Shown: positions 10,108-19,932 of the stretch, one piece after another
Layout: the number at the start of each line of letters is the position of its first letter
Numbering within the stretch: position 1 is the stretch's first letter
NCBI GenBank assembly: GCA_037127255.1
Contig: JBANSL010000018.1
Location: 17,519,175 to 17,583,174, forward strand
Direction of reading: 5' to 3'
Source: Persicaria tinctoria
Lineage: Eukaryota > Streptophyta > Magnoliopsida > Caryophyllales > Polygonaceae
Length of the DNA stretch: 64,000 bases
Position numbers and translations under genes: made by a program
The notes under the pieces: model-generated
Seen by the model: the letters and a program-made list of their open reading frames with translations, nothing else
Databases searched by the model: none
Told to the model about the DNA's origin: nothing

Positions 10108-11200
10108 TAATAACTTTTTCTGGTTGCATGGGCCAAACGTGCCTGAACCCATACAGAAAGGAGTTTTTCATTGATGCTCTTTTACGTAGTTGTCCTATAC
10201 AGGTCAAGAGGTTCTGTAAGCGGTATTCTCTATCTGCAACGAGATTCAAGACGGAGATTCTTATAATATTGAACTTTACTTGGTTCTGATGCCATAGTTT
10301 AGTTTGGATGGTGCCGTTTGCTATAGCTAAAGCCCAGGTTCGTCTATGGAGCCATGGGAACCATGGTTGGGTTCGGTTGGGACATACAATGAGCTGCCGA
10401 GGTTTGTTCCTTAGGATTTGATCTATAAGGGTTATATCGACATATAGCTGATTAATCTTTCTACTATCCCATTTTCCACAATCATTCTTAGCTTGCAAGC
10501 TCATCTCCCAATTATAACCCTTGGACCGTTTATGCCAATATGAATCCAACCAAACTCCATTTGTGAGCAAGATTATCTTTTGTGTGGAATTTATTCTCCC
10601 AGGTTGCCTTACAACACTAAGTACTACACTAATCTCGCTATAATTACTTATTGGGATTGGATCCATGTGCTTGCACTTAAGCGGAATGTGATCTAGTAAA
10701 TATTGTAGTTTATGAAGATCTTCGAAATAATGTTCTTTGTGCTTTTTCTCAAGTGTTGTTTGAAGTTTTACCCATATGATTAATATGAAGTTGCTCAAAC
10801 TGAGCCCCTGTTTAGCATTAGTCATTCTTTTCAAATGAATTCTCCAGTTCAGATTTTCAAAATAAACACCATTCTCATACATAAATACCCATATCCATTG
10901 ATGCAAGGTAACCGGTATAATACAGGCAAAGGTTACCCAAGGTCTTTTACATTGTTCATACTGATGATAATGCTTAGAAACTATGATCTGATAAAGATTC
11001 ATACGACTAGTGTCCGGACTTAATGCACAAAAACTATCCAAATAAGCTTTCCCAGACATGATCAAAATAAAACCACCATAAGTACTTACATGATCCGAAT
11101 CGTAGATAGATAGAGATGGTTTCAGAATTATCATGGCTTGAGGTAGCTCACAACCATCAATGAGAACGTCCAACCTCCAGCAGTCCTGTTTGCTACACAT
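10097..11200 (-). CDS. Unrecognised 367-codon ORF between LINE ORF1 and ORF2
   Basis: I do not recognise this protein. The frame is open for 367 codons in AT-rich DNA, from ATG at 11200 to TAG at 10097. Its start overlaps the end of ORF1 (ATGTGTAG: ORF1 stops inside it). Its stop overlaps the canonical start of ORF2 (ATGATAATTAG). Such tight overlaps suggest coupled translation by termination and reinitiation. The product is rich in Trp, His, Tyr, Ile, Leu and Lys, and ends in MQPEKVINDN. I see no zinc knuckle, RRM, endonuclease or transmembrane pattern. The long frame of ORF2 is in register with this ORF and is separated from it only by the TAG and one codon, so a readthrough fusion is the other reading. 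It may be an element-specific protein or an old in-frame insertion. Confidence 0.6.
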   Translation of the reverse strand: MCSKQDCWRLDVLIDGCELPQAMIILKPSLSIYDSDHVSTYGGFILIMSGKAYLDSFCALSPDTSRMNLYQIIVSKHYHQYEQCKRPWVTFACIIPVTLHQWIWVFMYENGVYFENLNWRIHLKRMTNAKQGLSLSNFILIIWVKLQTTLEKKHKEHYFEDLHKLQYLLDHIPLKCKHMDPIPISNYSEISVVLSVVRQPGRINSTQKIILLTNGVWLDSYWHKRSKGYNWEMSLQAKNDCGKWDSRKINQLYVDITLIDQILRNKPRQLIVCPNRTQPWFPWLHRRTWALAIANGTIQTKLWHQNQVKFNIIRISVLNLVADREYRLQNLLTCIGQLRKRASMKNSFLYGFRHVWPMQPEKVINDN

Positions 11201-12782
11201 GCTTACCCCTCTTCTTGCTGCTACCCATCAGAGTCACGGTAGAGCAAGCAGAATCGCCTTCCTCGATCTTTACTTTGCGCTTAGCTGACTCAGAAAGGGA
11301 ACCCACCGACAGCTCCATCTGCTCAACATCACGAATCACCGAGGGAGATGCATTTGGAGTCACAAAGTGCTCCTGCAGTGACTCAGCAAATCTGGTGGGG
11401 TTGCTTAGATCGGGCAAAACAAATTCCACAGAAGGTGGAACATGAGAGAGAATTGCATCAAGATCAGCTTGAGAAAAGCCAGGGTCAGCCAAGCCATCCT
11501 CCACCAGTATTTCCTCCATGAATTCGTCTTCATCAAAGTCCAGGATTTCTTCATCGTCAGCAGCCCAGAAGTAGAGATCCGGTTGCGCTTCTGCTTTCGG
11601 AGGGGGGAGCTCATCACTTGGGATCATGGCAGCAAGAGGCAGGGGAGCATCAATAGCAAGTGTTGGAGAGGAAACAGGACCCTTTGGCTCCGCCAGAACC
11701 ATAGCACCAGTGTTGCTTTCTGAGCCTCCAGAAGACCCAATTGGAGACTTAGGTGAAGAAGAGTCAGAGGAAATAGTTACATTCTTACCGAAGCATGACA
11801 AAATGTCTGTTTTTGGATGACCAAAAGATGGAGGGGGGATCACCACAGGCCTTCTGCCTGCCACAGTCGACCATGTACCATGGCCATCATCTCCAGGTGC
11901 TTCACCAGCCGGCACCTCAACCTCCACAGGCATCTCAACAGGATTGACAACATTAGCATTGCACAGGTGCCTCAAGGGGCATGCTTCAAACACATGATCA
12001 TCCGAGCCGCAGCTTCCACAACCTTGAGGAAAATCCACAAACCAGATTGGATATGTTTCCACCATCCCTTCCTCATTGATCACACAAACAGACCTGCCTT
12101 CAATCATTGTGACATCCACCGAGACACACACTCGGGGATAGCGGAAGCGAGCACCCTTAGCATTAAAAGCAGCAATACGAATAACCTGACCCAAGCCATT
12201 CTCCTGGATGATATCCCGGAGGATGTCATCATGCACATACTTGGACGGCAAGCCCGGGAACCGGACCCAAAGATCCAATTTGGTAACTGATTCCAACCAA
12301 GGGTCGAAATCAAGGCACCAGGGCCTTAGCAGAATAAGCTGACCAGAAACCCGGTAAGGGCGATTGTCCCAAACCAAGTTTCGATCAGAGGAAACATCAA
12401 AGCGTAGCTCAAACCAATTGTTGGCTATTGGGATTAGTTGAAAACCCCCAGTAAGAAATTTCCACACATACCTTACTCTTTTCCTGACTTCCTTTGCTTC
12501 AAGGGGGTCCCCGATGATAGTTGCAAAGAGGGAGGAGTGATTGAGGGCCGAGATGTTCTCTTGAACACGCCCCTGCAGTGCCTGGAGTCTCTCCCTATTG
12601 ATTGTTCTTCGCTTGAATTTCTTTTCCATCTTTGCTTTTCTACTGGATTCGCCCACCTCTTTCTTTCGATGAGTCTGCTCTTTGAGATTATCGCCCTCCG
12701 GCGTTTTGGTTTTCTCCATTACTGGGGTAGGATCATCTACCACCAGAGGGCGCTTACCCTTGTCGGCTTCAGTGGGAGCCAT
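11193..12782 (-). CDS. LINE ORF1: DUF4283 and CCHC zinc-knuckle protein (529 aa)
   Basis: RNA-binding, chaperone-like ORF1 protein of plant L1 elements. The start is the Met of MAPTEADKGKRPLVVDD at 12782; the frame is open further upstream, but that part is proline-rich leader with no conserved content. The N-terminus is basic (EKKFKRRTINRERLQAL). A DUF4283-type domain covers roughly residues 80-215 (SLFATIIGD, WFELRFD, LRPWCLDFDPW). A zinc knuckle CGSCGSDDHVFEAC (C-x2-C-x4-H-x4-C) lies near residue 255. The C-terminal third is acidic and Pro/Ser-rich, ending in SSKKRGKHV. The stop codon is embedded in the start of the following ORF. The frame is intact. Confidence 0.85.
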   Translation of the reverse strand: MAPTEADKGKRPLVVDDPTPVMEKTKTPEGDNLKEQTHRKKEVGESSRKAKMEKKFKRRTINRERLQALQGRVQENISALNHSSLFATIIGDPLEAKEVRKRVRYVWKFLTGGFQLIPIANNWFELRFDVSSDRNLVWDNRPYRVSGQLILLRPWCLDFDPWLESVTKLDLWVRFPGLPSKYVHDDILRDIIQENGLGQVIRIAAFNAKGARFRYPRVCVSVDVTMIEGRSVCVINEEGMVETYPIWFVDFPQGCGSCGSDDHVFEACPLRHLCNANVVNPVEMPVEVEVPAGEAPGDDGHGTWSTVAGRRPVVIPPPSFGHPKTDILSCFGKNVTISSDSSSPKSPIGSSGGSESNTGAMVLAEPKGPVSSPTLAIDAPLPLAAMIPSDELPPPKAEAQPDLYFWAADDEEILDFDEDEFMEEILVEDGLADPGFSQADLDAILSHVPPSVEFVLPDLSNPTRFAESLQEHFVTPNASPSVIRDVEQMELSVGSLSESAKRKVKIEEGDSACSTVTLMGSSKKRGKHV

Positions 12783-13489
12783 GCTCAGAACACACACAAA
12801 GAGAAGGTAATTAGAATGTTGAAAGAAGAAACAGGAGAAAGAGAGAAGAGAAAGGATGAGGTGCGATGAACCACCCCGTCGCCCACCGTATTTATAGAGA
12901 GATCGAACAGTCCCCTTTCGAAAGGAGAACCCCCATGCCAACGCCTTCCAATCGAGCACCTTCCACATCCCCATCCCCAAATGCTTGTAAACTTGGTTAA
13001 ACTGCTCCGGTTTGCAGGCACAGGAGCCAATCCGAGATCGACAAACCAACATTCCCTTAGGGCTCGTACACCTTCGATTAGGCCAAGGGGGGGGGGGGTC
13101 GATTAGACCAAGCCCCATCAGAAATCCAGTTTTTTGGCCAAGATCCATACCAACCCCGGTCGATTTTGAAGGGATTAGGGTTTAGAATGCCTTCATACGC
13201 AAACTGAAAATTGGGGAAATTGAAATACACCAATAACACAAAGCCAACGCAAGGATAATGATGAAGAAGGATTATCCCGGGTAGGTTTAGAGTAGGATTA
13301 TCATCCGAGATCAGAGGTAAGGATGGAGGATCTGCACAAAATTGGTACGGAATTGCAGGCTCGAAGGTGAAGCGACAGGGATTTCTTCGCCAAAGGCTCT
13401 TTCTTTTGGGAGGTGGAAGGTTTTCGCAATGAGCGCGTGGGGCGCGTTCTATGGGAGACATGGGGTTTTTTCACATTTTTCCCCAACCA
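12783..13489 (-). promoter_or_regulatory. LINE 5' untranslated/promoter region
   Basis: About 700 bp between ORF1 and the 5' target-site duplication. It includes a run of C on the element strand (plus-strand G at about 13086-13098). LINEs normally carry an internal promoter here; no specific motif is recognised. Confidence 0.5.
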
Positions 13490-13505
13490 TTGTACTTTTT
13501 TTCTT
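13490..13505. repeat. LINE target-site duplication, right copy
   Basis: ttgtactttttttctt, identical to 5909-5924. Confidence 0.85.
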
Positions 13506-13548
13506 CTAATTGGTCAACATTGGAGTCGTCTAATATTTAATATTATTA

Positions 13549-14440
13549 CATTATTTATTTAATTGGTCAACATTTTTTTATAATGAATTATGTTAAATAC
13601 ATATATATGCAATTTTTTAAAAAAATACACACTAGTTTATATTATATTTTTTAAATCAGAGTTTGGTTGATAAATTATACTCCCTCCGTCCAACAATACA
13701 TGGGTTTTTAGATGTAAATTTTTGTCCAACAATAGATGAACTTTTAGGATTTCTAGGTAAAAAGTTGTAATGATTTGTATTGGTTTGTGTGTTGTTGACT
13801 TTTTAAAATAATTTGATTGGTTAAAATGTGTAATGTGTGTTAAAAAAATAATAAAATTTATGAAAAAGTTAGTGCAATGATGATGTTTTTTTTAAAGTAA
13901 GGTGTTTTATTAAAACTTGTGCAAAATGCTAAAAGACAATGTATTTTAGGACGGAGGGAGTATAGACTATACCATTGGTTTATATTGAAAGAAACGATTA
14001 TTTTACCTTAACTTCATTTGTACTAACTTTTAAATCGACTCTACAATAATCTAATCCGATAATCACTCTGATACAAAAATGACCCAACCCGAACTAAACT
14101 TAACTTGATTTTGATTAGACCCAATAAAATCCCGACTCAATATTGACACGAACCCGACTCATGATTCGATTGCCGATGTTGGAAGTATCACAACAACAAC
14201 ATTCTCAGAATATCCCGCTCTAAGTGGGATCCGGGGATCGAGATGTACATGCCCTTTGCCTAAGTTGAGATGATGTTTCCGACTTTGGAAGTAGGTGACA
14301 TTTTTTCTACCTAAAAAAGATTAGGCTACTTTATTGAATTAACTCAAAATAGCCCATCATCTCTCACGCGAACACATCCAGGTCCATACGAGATTTTGGG
14401 AGGGAGCCCAAAAACGATTTATATACCCTCTCCACAAATC
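13549..14440 (+). repeat. Second copy of the eEF1B-gamma-1 upstream flank, no gene attached
   Basis: Matches 1234-1790 block by block, including catccaggtccatac and ccctctccacaaa. It stops just where the leader of eEF1B-gamma-1 would begin; instead the sequence passes through caaccaaaccctaccctta (14449-14468) into a copy of the gene's 3' flank. A MITE was inserted after duplication (13680-13960). Confidence 0.85.
13680..13960. mobile_element. Stowaway-type MITE, TA target
   Basis: CTCCCTCCGTCC at 13680 and its inverse GGACGGAGGGAG ending at 13960, flanked by TA on both sides, 281 bp. The duplicate segment near 1410 (attatagactatacc) preserves the empty site with a single TA. Confidence 0.92.
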
Positions 14441-14507
14441 TCAACCAAACCCTACCCTTATATGCAATTAAAACATTGATGTACTATGACAGAATAATAC
14501 CGTCAAG

Positions 14508-15725
14508 TATGTCCACGGGTCGGATCCGGAACCCATGGGATAGGCGGATCAAGTGACTCGCCCTATCAACGGGTCGACCCGCCAATATTTAAAAAAAATG
14601 TGGAAAGAGATATATATCTCCATTCTACATTTCTACTGCATCAATGCATCCCATTTCAATGTGAGACAGAATTTGTGAAAAAGAGATATAATGTGAGCGC
14701 TTCATCCATGTACTACCACATTTCAATGTAGAATAGAACTTCTGGGGAAAAAAATGTGAGAAGAGACAATAACTCCATTCCAATTTGTGGAAAAAGAAAA
14801 ATGTGGGGAGAGACAATATCTCCATTCCACTTCATCCATCACCACATTTCAATGTGGGATAGAATTCACGAGAGAGGAAAAATGTGGGAAGATATATATA
14901 TAGACATTCCACTTCATCCATTTTCCATATTTTCAATGTGGGATAGAAACATCAAAGACTTTCATCATTTATGGTAGGTAGAGGCACTTTACCTATGTCG
15001 TTGGAAATTAGATATTAGATATTCACTTGAAATTTGGTTAATGAATGATGGCTTCTTGGTGTTTCATAGTTATTTAAGGTTTAAAGATTTTTAAAGTTTG
15101 AAGATTCTAATGGGGACCTGCACGTGATCAAATCCTTTGTGAATGTACCATTATAGAGTTTCCTTTATCAGTTGGTATATGGCTTGATTATACACGTTAT
15201 TTGAATAAAACCTTGAAGGTATTATGATTTAACGTGTTTGATTCTTCTTTCACTATGGTTGTCTTGTATGAAAGATATTTTGTGCACACTTTAATTTCTT
15301 GTAATTGTGTGATTTATTAAAACCGTCCTATTTTGTATTCTTAAAAAAGATGCAATTTAACATTAAAATATTACATATGAATTGCATATTAATATGAATT
15401 TATATTTATATTTTATGAATATCAATTCCATTTTTTTTTTAATTTATGTTTATATTTATAATAATTTATAATTATAGTATAATTATAAATAAATACTCTA
15501 GTTTATATTTATTATAATTATTATTAATATAAATATATTCTAGTTTTTATTTTATTTTTTAATTAAGAAGGCCATGGGTCAGCGGGTCATAACCCGGCGG
15601 GTAGACGGGTAAAAAAACCCTAACCCGAACTTGTAACCCGCCATGACCTGGATCCGCCGGGTCTACGACCCACAAAACCCGTTGGATCACAACAGGTTGG
15701 CCCGTGACCCGTTGTCAGGCCTACG
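14508..15725. mobile_element. Non-autonomous hAT-like element, 1.2 kb
   Basis: Flanked by an 8-bp direct repeat ccgtcaag (14500-14507 and 15726-15733). The ends are rich in (a)cgggtc motifs in inverted orientation: left tatgtccacgggtcgg, right ending ccgtgacccgttgtcaggcc. It interrupts the copied 3' flank, which is continuous at 4920-4960. No transposase is seen. The interior holds tandem repeats (14590-14950) and very AT-rich DNA. Exact ends are uncertain by 1-2 bp. Confidence 0.7.
14590..14950. repeat. Imperfect tandem repeats inside the hAT-like element
   Basis: About four or five degenerate units of roughly 65-75 bp, each with ctccattc, ttcatccat, cacatttcaatgtgg-like and gatagaa blocks. 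The motif catttcaatgtg recurs near 14652, 14719, 14847 and 14931. Confidence 0.75.
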
Positions 15726-15915
15726 CCGTCAAGCTCCAATAAGCATGATGTTACAACTTGTGTCAAAAGCAAATGGTGGAATTATTCATTACTTTTTCAT
15801 TCAAATGTTGGTAGATTTTAATGATTTTCCACTCATCAAAGCGAGAAAACCAAAATGCAGACTATAAGCGAATTAAAGAATCCTCATTGTGGATCGAATT
15901 TAGAAAGATGGGTTC
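15726..15915 (+). repeat. Second copy of the eEF1B-gamma-1 3' flank
   Basis: Matches 4955-5140: gttacaacttgtgtcaaaag, then tcattactttttcattcaaa, then gattttccactcatcaaag. Similarity ends after agaaagatgggtt. Confidence 0.85.
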
Positions 15916-16783
15916 TTTCCTACCACTGGATCGAACCGGTCGATACAAACCGGTTTACCTGTCACGTGGTTCTTGTCGGCTGAGTCACGTGGGTGGGTTC
16001 CTTGTCATTAAAAAAAAATCCTCATTGTGATTTTTATTTTATGATACCCGAAAAAAACTCCACTCTTTGCTAACGAGTTGGATTCTAAGTTACAACATCA
16101 TTTATTCGAGATGACCCTCTCCCAATGGTCTCCTTACCTCAAATATTTTGAGGCCATATTATGAGTGGTCTTTCTTAGAATAAAAACCTAAAATAGAAAA
16201 GATTCTCTAATTAAAATTATAGACCCTAGAAATCCATTTTTTTTTTTTAAAAGCTTAAAGTAATTAAAATTTGAAATATAATTCTAAATTTAGACTCTTA
16301 CCTTAGGCATAAGGCCGATGAATCATAGCACAAGTGTTTAACACGTTCAACTATCACCCACTGATTCATTTTACTTCAGGTGCCCAGGTCAATGATTCAA
16401 CCAAAATATCTACTTCCGGTTTGGATTTTTCAAATTTCAACTCAATACTCTAAAAGGCAAAGCATGACTGATGAATCTCATAAGATCAAGTAGCATAAGA
16501 AATACTCTAAACTCACTATAACGATAATATCCCAACTAAGAGACCGCAGTCATAGTACCGGTTTCAACTTCTGACAAAGACGCGACCCAAAAAAAAAAAA
16601 AAAAAAACTTCTGACAAAGACACATAAATTACTAAGAAATTTAAATTCAGTTTTATAACACATCTCACAAACCAAAAACCAAAAACCAAGAAAGAAGGAA
16701 TCATATGTTCAGCAAGAAACCGAAAAAAAGTTGACAGAAGAGTATGAGACTATGCTATAGCGATTTTTTCATAAGGGGTAAAA
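15916..16783. other. Intergenic between duplicated flank and eEF1B-gamma-2
   Basis: No gene seen. Contains CACGTG-like G-box cores near 15962 and 15984, the 3' flank of eEF1B-gamma-2, and a minute poly(A) insertion (16582-16606). Confidence 0.6.
16566..16621 (+). mobile_element. Extremely 5'-truncated retroposon insertion
   Basis: The direct repeat aacttctgacaaagac occurs at 16566-16581 and again ending at 16621. Between the copies lie only gcgaccc and about 18-20 A residues. This is the signature of target-primed reverse transcription that stopped after the poly(A) tail plus 7 nt. Confidence 0.75.
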
Positions 16784-19418
16784 TTACTTGAAGCACTTGG
16801 CATCGAGCAAAGCTTCACCCTCAAAGGGCTCAGCATCTTCAATCATTTGACTGGCACGCTCCTTCTGTGCCTCGTCATTGATGTCAACCTTAGTCCACTC
16901 GTAGAGCTCCATGTCATAGCACTCATCCATCACAAACTTGGGAATCTCTGGCCCACGGAAGAGCCACAGCCCCTTGACCTTGAACGGGGGTTCAGAGCCG
17001 ATGATCAGCATCTTTCCGAAAGCGTACTTGCGCGCCAAATCCATCCTTTGCAGGAAGCCACCCACCTTGTTCAGAGTCACGAAGGAGACAGTGTTCTCGT
17101 CATTGTACTTGTAGTCACAAAACCACAAAGAGTAGCCTTCAGGATCGTACATATCCCAGAACCCTGCATCGTAGAAAACCACCAAAATTCATATAGTCAC
17201 GACATCTAAATAATGGGAGAAATTAAATAACTCAGCTGACAAATATACAAATAGCTCTAATACTTGTGTAATCAAAGAACATTTTCAAGCATTTCAATGC
17301 AGTTGCATATACGAAATGTTTTCCGCTATATGCCTACTCAACACTCATAACAAGCATAACAAGAAATAAGGAACATGATAGAATTCTTAAGAGTAATCAT
17401 ATACCTTTAATAGTGACCTCGCGGAAGTATTTATCAAACGTTCAAAAGCTAATCAACTCTAAATTCACCAGAATTGTGACAATTTTGTCGAGGTATAAAG
17501 TTCAAATTACCTTTAATAGCAACTTCACGGAAGTTGGATTTGGTGTTAGAGTAGAGTCTCTTCCAATCATCTAGTATCATCGTACTGGGAGGAAGTAGAT
17601 CAAGAGGATTTTTTGCTTTAGGCTTGGGTGCCTCCTCTTCTGTAAGGGCTTCTTCTTTGGGTTTCGCTGGCTCTTTCTTCTCCTCCTTTGGTTCTTCTTT
17701 AGGCTTTTGCTTGACAGGCGCAGCCTGCTTCTTTTCAACTGCAGGAACAGATTCTGTTTGTTTCACCTCACCCAATACCTTCTTGAACTTTGGCTGGTTA
17801 ACCATAGTCCAGAAGTATCTCTCAACATGTGGGAAATCCTTGGTGAAAGTTTTCGTCAAGATACGGACAAACCCAAGATACAAGTTACACGTTGCAACGA
17901 TGTCAGCCAAAGTCACAGTGTTCCCAACCAAGTATGTGTTAGAGGCAAGATGTATATTCAATGCTTCCAAAGCCCTCTTCAGTCTAGAAATTGCAGCTTC
18001 CTCTGCCTGAAGACAAAATAGAAAATAAAACACATAAGATAGAACAATACTAACTGACTAGCTTCATTAGAATAAAAGAAGGCACTTTTCACTAACCGGG
18101 GGAAGGTGTGCAACAAAGCCCATGCGTGGAACCAGCCATTGGATGATACTAGAATCAATCTCCATCGATGCAAAATCAATCCATTGATCTACATGAGCCT
18201 TCAAAAAGAAGATAACCAAAGCATCGTAAGAAGGTGATTCATCAAGAAAAACAGATACCAATGGTTAAGGGTCCTGGAATTGAATAATTGCAAGTAGGGT
18301 GTTGTTAAACCACCCACGTAATCAATCAGAAAAATAACTAAAACACTTCTTATATAATCTATCAAAAAATAGATAAAATCACTTACTTCGTCAATGAGTG
18401 AAGACCCGTACAAAGTTGTGTCAGCCTTCAAGCGAGTCACTGCATGGCAAACACGCATTACTTGTATTATAAACAAGAGAAAAAGGACACAGTGATTGAA
18501 ACAATTTATAGAAAAAGGACAGAGTAATAAACTCACCATATCGAGCAATAGCATTGCTTTCAAAGATAGGACCCTCGGGGGTTTCCAATACAGGCACCTG
18601 AGTCAGAGAAAACAAGATAAAAAAACCACTAAGAATCCGCCAAACAGATACATTAGGGAAAAAAATGATAGGCAGTTAACCATGTACCTTCCCACAGATA
18701 CATTAGGGAAAAAATGATAGGCAGTAACCATGTACCTTCCCAATTGGGTTCATCTTAAGGAACTCGGGCGTTTTGTTGGACTCTCCCATCTTGAAATCCT
18801 TGACAAATTCGATTTGAATGCCATTGTATTCCGCTGCAATCAAAGCCTTGTAGGAATTCTTGTTGGTGTTAGCAGCATGCAAAACCTGAAATTAACACAT
18901 TCATCACAATCGTTAGTAAAATATAGATGGATATCAAACAACATGGTTACCTACCAATATAATATAACAATAGTTTTAATAGCATTAAGTCAAATCTCAA
19001 CTGGTACAGTTTAAGATAGATAACCAAAAAAAAACTTGAGCAGAACACAAGGAATTCAACATTGGTAATGCAGTTTGCCCGATCGAGGGCTTCAAACTAA
19101 CCTTAAGGATCTAAGCTCTAATCCTGAGACTTTAACAAAAGAAATTTTTATAGTCCAAAGGACATTCAGTAGATATCATAGATAAACAGTCAATCTAGTA
19201 TTCAACATCTAAGATTCAACAACACTTAAGTATTCATATAAATCTACTCCAAACTGCCTAGTCAAAAGCCCAGCAAAACAAGCACGATCGAAAGCCAAAT
19301 CCGGACGGTCAATTTCACGAGACTCCACAAGTAAAAATCCAGCACACGGATAGATACACTCATCCTAAAAAGGAACTCAAATCAATAGAAATCGACAGAA
19401 ATTGCGTACCAGAGCCAT
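16784..19418 (-). CDS. EF1B-gamma: Elongation factor 1B subunit gamma, copy 2 (416 aa)
   Basis: Same role as copy 1. Coding exons in transcript order: 19410-19418, 18736-18885, 18537-18597, 18387-18439, 18097-18198, 17511-18006, 16784-17163; 1251 nt. MAL is followed by VLHAANTNKNSYKALIAAEY, a GST-like N-terminal half (ETPEGPIFESNAIARY), GST-C (LVGNTVTLADIV), a Lys/Glu/Pro linker (KQKPKEEPKEEKKEPAKPKE) and the EF1G C-terminal domain beginning DDWKRLYSNTKSNFREVAIKG. The frame is intact. A leader intron is likely (acceptor after 19453, donor near 19535). The gene faces copy 1 with about 12 kb between the stop codons. Duplicated splice-site segments occur at exon 2 (18644-18742) and in intron 6 (17404-17432). 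Confidence 0.95.
17404..17432 (-). repeat. Echo of the exon-6 end inside intron 6 of eEF1B-gamma-2
   Basis: On the minus strand tacttccgcgaggtcactat then taaag|gtatat resembles the true exon end (aacttccgtgaagttgctat then taaag|gtaatt at 17511). Intron sequence between them matches intron 6 of copy 1, so this looks like a partial duplication that carries a second donor. Confidence 0.7.
18644..18742 (-). repeat. 50-bp tandem duplication spanning the exon-2 donor of eEF1B-gamma-2
   Basis: Units 18644-18693 and 18694-18742 both contain acagatacattagggaa, atgataggcag and accatgtaccttccc. Each unit carries the exon end and gtacat donor on the minus strand, so two donors exist 49 bp apart. Use of the distal one would add sequence to exon 2. 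Confidence 0.85.
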
Positions 19419-19452
19419 GACTGCGCCGGAGAAAATCCAAACAAAGAAAGAT

Positions 19453-19675
19453 CTGCAAAAAACGAAGAATCAACATGAATACAAGTGAAAGAAATCGGTA
19501 GAGAGTGATCAAAGGAAAGGAAGCAGCTAAATTACTCTCTCGGCCTCGGATTCGGACTTCGGGGGTGCGACGAAACAGCTTCTTCTTGCAGAGGGAGGAG
19601 ATCGAGAGAGAGGTAAGAGTGAATATGTAGTGGGCTTCAGTTATGAGATGTGAGCCTTTCTAGTTTCTAGGGTTT
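19453..19675 (-). promoter_or_regulatory. eEF1B-gamma-2 leader region and telo-box
   Basis: AAACCCTAG lies on the minus strand at 19667-19675, mirroring copy 1. Downstream are a purine/pyrimidine-rich leader and a likely leader intron (donor 19534-19535, acceptor next to 19453). Confidence 0.5.
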
Positions 19676-19932
19676 TTTTTTTCTTATCAGACTGATATTG
19701 AGATCTAGGAATATTCCAACTTCAAACTGGTATGAACTATGAAGTACACAAATTTAATTTTGGATACAGTATTAAATTTATAAAAATTAAAAAAATAATC
19801 TATCTATAATCTATAATCTATCTATCTATCAATATCAATAACTTTAAGTCAAGTCACATAACAACTCGTTCTATTTATCAACGTGTCATTGAATAATATT
19901 ATTTTATTCACCAAAATTTATCAAGTATGATA
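19676..19932. other. Intergenic; 19880-19932 repeated at about 21168-21220
   Basis: AT-rich. The block with gtcattga(a/g)taatattattttattc recurs after the Helitron-like end, so the MITE and Helitron-like DNA between them sit in or between copies of one short sequence. Confidence 0.6.

Larger units (their letters stand above)
5925..13489 (-). mobile_element. Near-full-length plant L1-type LINE (7.56 kb)
   Basis: Non-LTR retrotransposon on the minus strand. The 3' end has a roughly 30-bp untranslated region and a poly(A) tail read as pyrimidine-rich T on the plus strand at 5925-5953. The 5' end is at 13489. Both ends are bounded by a perfect 16-bp target-site duplication (5909-5924 and 13490-13505). 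From the 5' end: leader of about 700 bp, ORF1 (DUF4283 plus zinc knuckle), an extra ORF of 367 codons, and ORF2 (endonuclease, reverse transcriptase, zinc-binding domain, RNase H). The element separates two halves of a duplicated segment that would otherwise be joined at the target site. Only one or two disabling changes are visible in ORF2, so the insertion looks fairly young. Confidence 0.92.

Noticed and set aside
13086..13098. G-run as a possible assembly gap or telomeric feature
   Set aside because: It lies inside the LINE leader with good sequence on both sides; such runs also occur at 42690 and 62271 and look like ordinary homopolymers.
14440..14500. Third eEF1B-gamma gene after the duplicated promoter
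   Set aside because: No exon of the gene follows; the sequence goes straight into the copied 3' flank.
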